Assembly: GCA_036250195.1 (NCBI GenBank)
Contig: JAVHZZ010000004.1
Location: 141,807,729-141,871,728 of the forward strand
DNA length: 64,000 nucleotides
Direction: 5' to 3'
Source: Mixophyes australis
Lineage: Eukaryota; Chordata; Amphibia; Anura; Limnodynastidae
How positions within the stretch are numbered: the stretch's first letter is position 1; each line of letters opens with the position of its first letter. Position numbers and translations under genes: made by a program. Under the pieces are notes generated by a model. The model made no database searches. It worked only from the letters and a program-made list of their open reading frames with translations, and was not told where the DNA came from. Below are positions 60,394 to 64,000 of this stretch, one piece after another.

Positions 60394-62468
60394 TTACATA
60401 TCAAATATGGATTCAAATGTTCACAGCTTGTCTATAACCACCAACAAAATCTCACAGAACCAAAAAATGAAGTCCTCCCTACCAATTGGGTGTGCTGACA
60501 TGTACATTTACTTCACCTGTCTCTCTTGTCCATCCATGCAGCCAGAATCACTGGTTTAGTAGCATGGATGCAGCTATAGGGTTCAAATCATAAATCTAAG
60601 TTGTATCAATCTTGTGGATGGTTAATAAGGGCAAGGACAGAGCGATGTTCCTGGATGCATAGTTGCCCAATGGGAACAAGTAAAGAGTATTTTGCATGTA
60701 CCCATAATTCCCATGAGTGTATTTATCAAATGGAGAAAAGCACGAAATCCTGTTTAGTCCTAATGTTCCTTTACGCTCACGTTTAATTCAAGCCATAAAT
60801 TTGGCTAAACTAAGCAAAATTTTGGAAAAACTGATTATTATAGCGGATTTGAACATTTGAATATATGTGTGCAGTGTTCTGAGTGACTTGAATACCTATA
60901 CTTAAGCTCTTACATATAGATTAATACATTAATTTATATAATCTACTCTATAAATATTATGTTTAGTAAAGTAAAATCATCTATTGCAGTCTTTTAAGAG
61001 ATTCTAGCATTGCATCACTTAGTTATTTATAAATGAACAATGCCACTATGGGTTATTTTTTGACCTAGTAATACAATAAATGACATCTACCATAGCACTG
61101 CAGAACTTGTTTCTTGACACCCTTATTGGGGGTAAGCAGACTACCCTATATTTTGCAGTACTATCTATAGAGTCAGTTCCTTCTCCCTCTTATTCATCTC
61201 TGCTCAGTAAGTCTAATAAATGTTGATCTCCAAGGCTTGTAACCACACATTTCATGCACAGCCTGCTACAGTTATTGCACTCTTGCTCCACAGTAGATAC
61301 TCGAAACTATGAATCCATTTCTTATATTTTATAACAAGTTTCACATTTAATAGTAAGGAGAACTGAAGGTACGTCTATCCACTGTACAGTCACTATAAAT
61401 TCTATGCAACATGTAACTTGATTACTGTATGTTTGTTAGACCACAATTACATTAACAAGTTTCCCCCCATATACAGGACACTATATATTTAATTACTAGT
61501 GAGGTTACTATGAGTATAGAGAGAAACAGTAACAATAAACAAAAAATAGATTTGTTTTAATTTATTGTACAGTTTTGATGGTTATTTCATCTTTCATTCT
61601 AAAGTTCTGAATAAAATAGTCACTGATATTAGTGTCTATCCAACAGAGAACAGAGGTTTCAGCAAAAATGTACAGGATAGGAGTATGAGTTGTGTGCCTA
61701 TTACACCTACTCATGTACAGAATGAGAACTTACATTCACTTTGCAAACTATAGAACCTCATCAGCAGCCAATCCAGTAGGAACATTAGACATTAGATTAT
61801 AAAACAGGATGAAGGAGAAATAATAATCTTGTGCTGGTGATTTGTTATTAGCACTCACAGCATCATACATCTTGGTGCAAATTGAATTTCACCTAGAACT
61901 TTGTAAACATGTTCATCCTGTCTTTTACCATTGACAAATAAAGAATAATAAATGTTTTTAGTTAAATGCAATGAATTATCTACATCATGATAAATGTTGT
62001 GAAACAATAACATAAAGTATTCAAAACATTAAATCATTGCAATAGAAAAGTCATTCATACATGTACAATTACTGCACACAATTCTGTACACTTGTGATCA
62101 CAATTCGGTTTAATTTCCCGTTAGTAATTTAGTAAAACTGCAATGACTACAACACGAATAAAAACTCTTGCTCCACTCACTCAAAATCCTTCTTTACAAT
62201 GTAGAAGATTAGGGTTCAGTACTTTAGAAAAAAAAAACACACAAATTTCACAAATATCTAAGTAGCTTAACAGAATTGGAGATATTTGGGACAAAACTAT
62301 AATTGATGGGGACATTTTACCTGAGCACATTAGACATTAGGAGGGAGATTTAGGTAAATGTGATTCGAGCAAACCACATGTTTTCATGTGCTTTGAAGTG
62401 CATAAAAGAAAACTGCAAGGTCCAATCCTCAAGTCCTGATTTTCCACCTGGAAATCATACAAAATCAG
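60394..62468. other. Presumed intron, nothing recognised
   Basis: AT-rich sequence without an exon, hairpin or known repeat. The frames at 60601-60786 and 61565-61753 carry no motif. 'acattagacattag' occurs twice, at about 61784 and 62326. Confidence 0.5.
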
Positions 62469-62760
62469 TAGAGATGAGCGCACTCGGATTTATGAAATCC
62501 GAGCCCACCCGAACGTTGCGGATCCGAGCCGGATCCGAGACAGATCCGGGTATTCCCGCCAATTGCGAAACTGAAAGCGAGGCTCTGAGTCATAATCCCG
62601 CTGTCGGATCTCGCGATACTCGGATCCTATAAATTCCCCGCTAGTCGCCGCCATCTTCACTCGGGCATTGATCAGGGTAGAGGGAGGGTGTGTTAGGTGG
62701 TCCTCTGTCCTGCTATATCTCGTGCTGTTCAGTTCTGTTCTGTGCTGTGCTCTGCGTCCT

Positions 62761-63083
62761 GTTCAGTCCCGTGGTGCTGTGTCCTGTGCTCTGTCCTTCT
62801 GAGTTCAGTGGTGCTGCTGGGTCCTGTGCTGTGTCCTGTTCAGTCCAGTGGTGCTGTGTCCTGTGCTCTGTCCTTCTGAGTTCAGTGGTGCTGCTGGGTC
62901 CTGTGCTGTGTCCTGTTCAGTCCAGTGGTGCTGTGTCCTGTGCTCTGTCCTTCTGAGTTCAGTGATGCTGCTGGGTCCTGTGCTGTGTCCTGTGCTCTGT
63001 CCTTCTGAGTTCAGTGGTGCTGCTGGGTCCTGTGCTGTGTCCTGTTCAGTCCAGTGGTGCTGTGTCCTGTGCTCTGTCCTTCT
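62761..63083 (+). repeat. 77-bp tandem repeat array in the hAT leader
   Basis: Units start at 62761, 62838 and 62915 (77 bp apart). A 52-bp partial unit follows, then another start at 63044. Each unit is itself built from 'gtgctgtgtcctgtgctctg'-type words. The sense strand reads as Cys/Val/Ser-rich false peptides in two frames. Confidence 0.95.
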
Positions 63084-63202
63084 AAGGGCATTGTTATTTC
63101 CCCATTATTCCCAAATTATAAAAAAATTCAAAAATAGTTATAAAAAAAATTACAAAAAAAGTAATTATAAAAAAAAATAAAAAATATCCCAAAACAATCC
63201 TG

Positions 63203-63610
63203 CAGTATAAGTCCATTGGTACTGCTATATTACAAAGTTCACTGATTCAGCAGTATAAGTCCATTGGTACTGCTATATTACAAAGTTCACTGATTCAGCA
63301 GTATAAGTCCATTGGTACTGCTATATTACAAAGTTCACTGATTCAGCAGTATAAGTCCATTGGTACTGCTATATTACAAAGTTCACTGATTCAGCAGTAT
63401 AAGTCCATTGGTACTGCTATATTACAAAGTTCACTCATTCTGCAGTATAAGTCCATTGGTACTGCAATATTACAAAGTTCACTCATTCTGCAGTATAAGT
63501 CCATTGGTACTGCAATATTACAAAGTTCACTGATTTTGCAGTATAAGTCCATTGTTACTGCCATATTACAAATTTCACTGATTCTGCAGTATAAGTCCAG
63601 TGGTACTGCT
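63203..63610 (+). repeat. 48-bp tandem repeat array in the hAT leader
   Basis: Units 'cagtataagtccattggt' plus 'actgctatattacaaagttcactgattcag' start at 63203, 63251, 63299, 63347, 63395, 63443, 63491, 63539 and 63587, exactly 48 bp apart. Early units are identical; the last four carry changes (gctata to gcaata, gattcag to cattctg). The open minus frame (63391-63723) is a by-product of a period divisible by 3. Confidence 0.96.
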
Positions 63611-63712
63611 GTATAACTCCAGTCCAGTGGTACTCTCCTGTGCCGCATATAATTTTTAAAGGCTTTGCAGAGTGTGTGTGGCTTAGGGGTACACTCTCTT
63701 GTGCTACATATA

Positions 63713-64000
63713 ATGCAGTACAAAAATTTGGAGGATAAAGTAGGGAAAGATCAAGACCCACTTCCTCCTAATGCTGAAGCTGCTGCCACTAGTCATGACA
63801 TAGACGATGAAATGCCATCAACGTCATCTGGCAAGCCCGATGCCCAATCTCCTAGTACATGGCATGTAAAATCCAAAAAGCCCAAGTTCAGTAAAAGTAG
63901 CAAAAAGAGAAACTTAAAATCATCTGAGGAGAAACGTAAAGTTGCCAATATGCCATTTACGACACGGAGTGGCAAGGAACGGCTTAGGCCCTGGCCCGTG
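63713..64000 (+). CDS. hAT transposon ORF, N-terminal part (runs off the window)
   Basis: The ATG at 63713 opens 96 codons without a stop to the last base. It starts MQYKNLEDKVGKDQDPLPPN; further on are acidic and Ser-rich DIDDEMPSTSSG, then a basic patch KSKKPKFSKSSKKRNLKSS that looks like a nuclear localisation signal, and it ends TRSGKERLRPWPV. The composition (polar, low complexity, then basic) suits the region before a BED zinc finger and hAT transposase domain, but those domains would be past 64000. That identity is inferred from the element's ends and from recall of similar frog elements. Absence of frameshifts suggests a young copy. The true start could be upstream or spliced. Confidence 0.6.
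   Translation, partial: MQYKNLEDKVGKDQDPLPPNAEAAATSHDIDDEMPSTSSGKPDAQSPSTWHVKSKKPKFSKSSKKRNLKSSEEKRKVANMPFTTRSGKERLRPWPV

Larger units (their letters stand above)
62469..64000 (+). mobile_element. Left part of a hAT-type DNA transposon
   Basis: The left end TAGAGATGAGCGCACTCGG has the TAGRGRTG pattern of hAT terminal repeats. It is followed by a hairpin (CTCGGATTT-ATG-AAATCCGAG) and repeated TCGGATC/GGATCCGA words (62520-62630), possible transposase-binding sites. A GC-richer leader with TATAAA (62629), two tandem-repeat arrays and an open reading frame follow. The right end lies beyond the window, so the 8-bp duplication (candidate AAAATCAG, 62461-62468) is unchecked. Confidence 0.7.

Noticed and set aside
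62690..63180. Overlapping Cys/Val/Ser-rich plus-strand frames
   Set aside because: Translate the 77-bp tandem repeat; low complexity, two frames open at once.
63203..63610. CRISPR-like regular repeats
   Set aside because: Contiguous 48-bp tandem units without unique spacers, in a vertebrate transposon.
63391..63723. 110-codon minus frame with a 16-residue repeat
   Set aside because: By-product of the 48-bp tandem array in the hAT leader.

Overview
The window is vertebrate nuclear DNA, most likely from an anuran amphibian with a large, repeat-rich genome. The evidence is AT-rich non-coding sequence, small exons with GT/AG introns of several kb, and dense old transposons of many classes. It also holds a secretory-peptide exon whose leader closely resembles frog skin bombesin/ranatensin precursors. 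No bacterial, organellar or viral genes are apparent. Most long open frames are chance frames or transposon relics.

Layout. (1) 1-16.9 kb: the 3' half of sec11a (catalytic subunit of the signal peptidase complex) on the + strand. Three coding exons (1364-1483, 4900-4957, 16838-16888) join in frame to the normal C terminus. Their introns hold SINEs, a four-deep nest of insertions at 5.4-6.4 kb, a complete but dead Tc1-type transposon (9.44-10.86 kb), L1-like reverse transcriptase relics and several miniature elements. (2) 17-53.6 kb: an intergenic desert of about 37 kb made of decayed elements. It contains a Tc1 copy split by a miniature element, DIRS-like and Ty3/gypsy relics, a PIF/Harbinger transposase relic, several palindromic MITE families and a 1.7-kb hAT-type element with 8-bp target duplications. 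(3) 53.69-53.93 kb: TATA box, short leader and first coding exon of a bombesin-family neuropeptide gene on the + strand. It stops inside the peptide at a splice donor, and no second exon is visible. (4) 54-62 kb: its presumed intron, with a SINE, a 208-bp inverted repeat, a 33-bp minisatellite, a palindromic MITE and a CTCF-like motif between long TA repeats. (5) 62.47 kb to the end: the left end of an apparently young hAT-type transposon. It has two tandem-repeat arrays in its leader and an open reading frame that runs off the window.

Gene logic. Sec11 followed downstream on the same strand by a bombesin-like peptide gene is the arrangement of SEC11A-NMB (and its paralogous pair SEC11C-GRP) in other vertebrates. 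The Sec11 residues here are SEC11A-type, so the peptide gene occupies the neuromedin B position although its peptide core (NQWAIG) and leader are bombesin/ranatensin-like. This is the most informative biological observation in the window.
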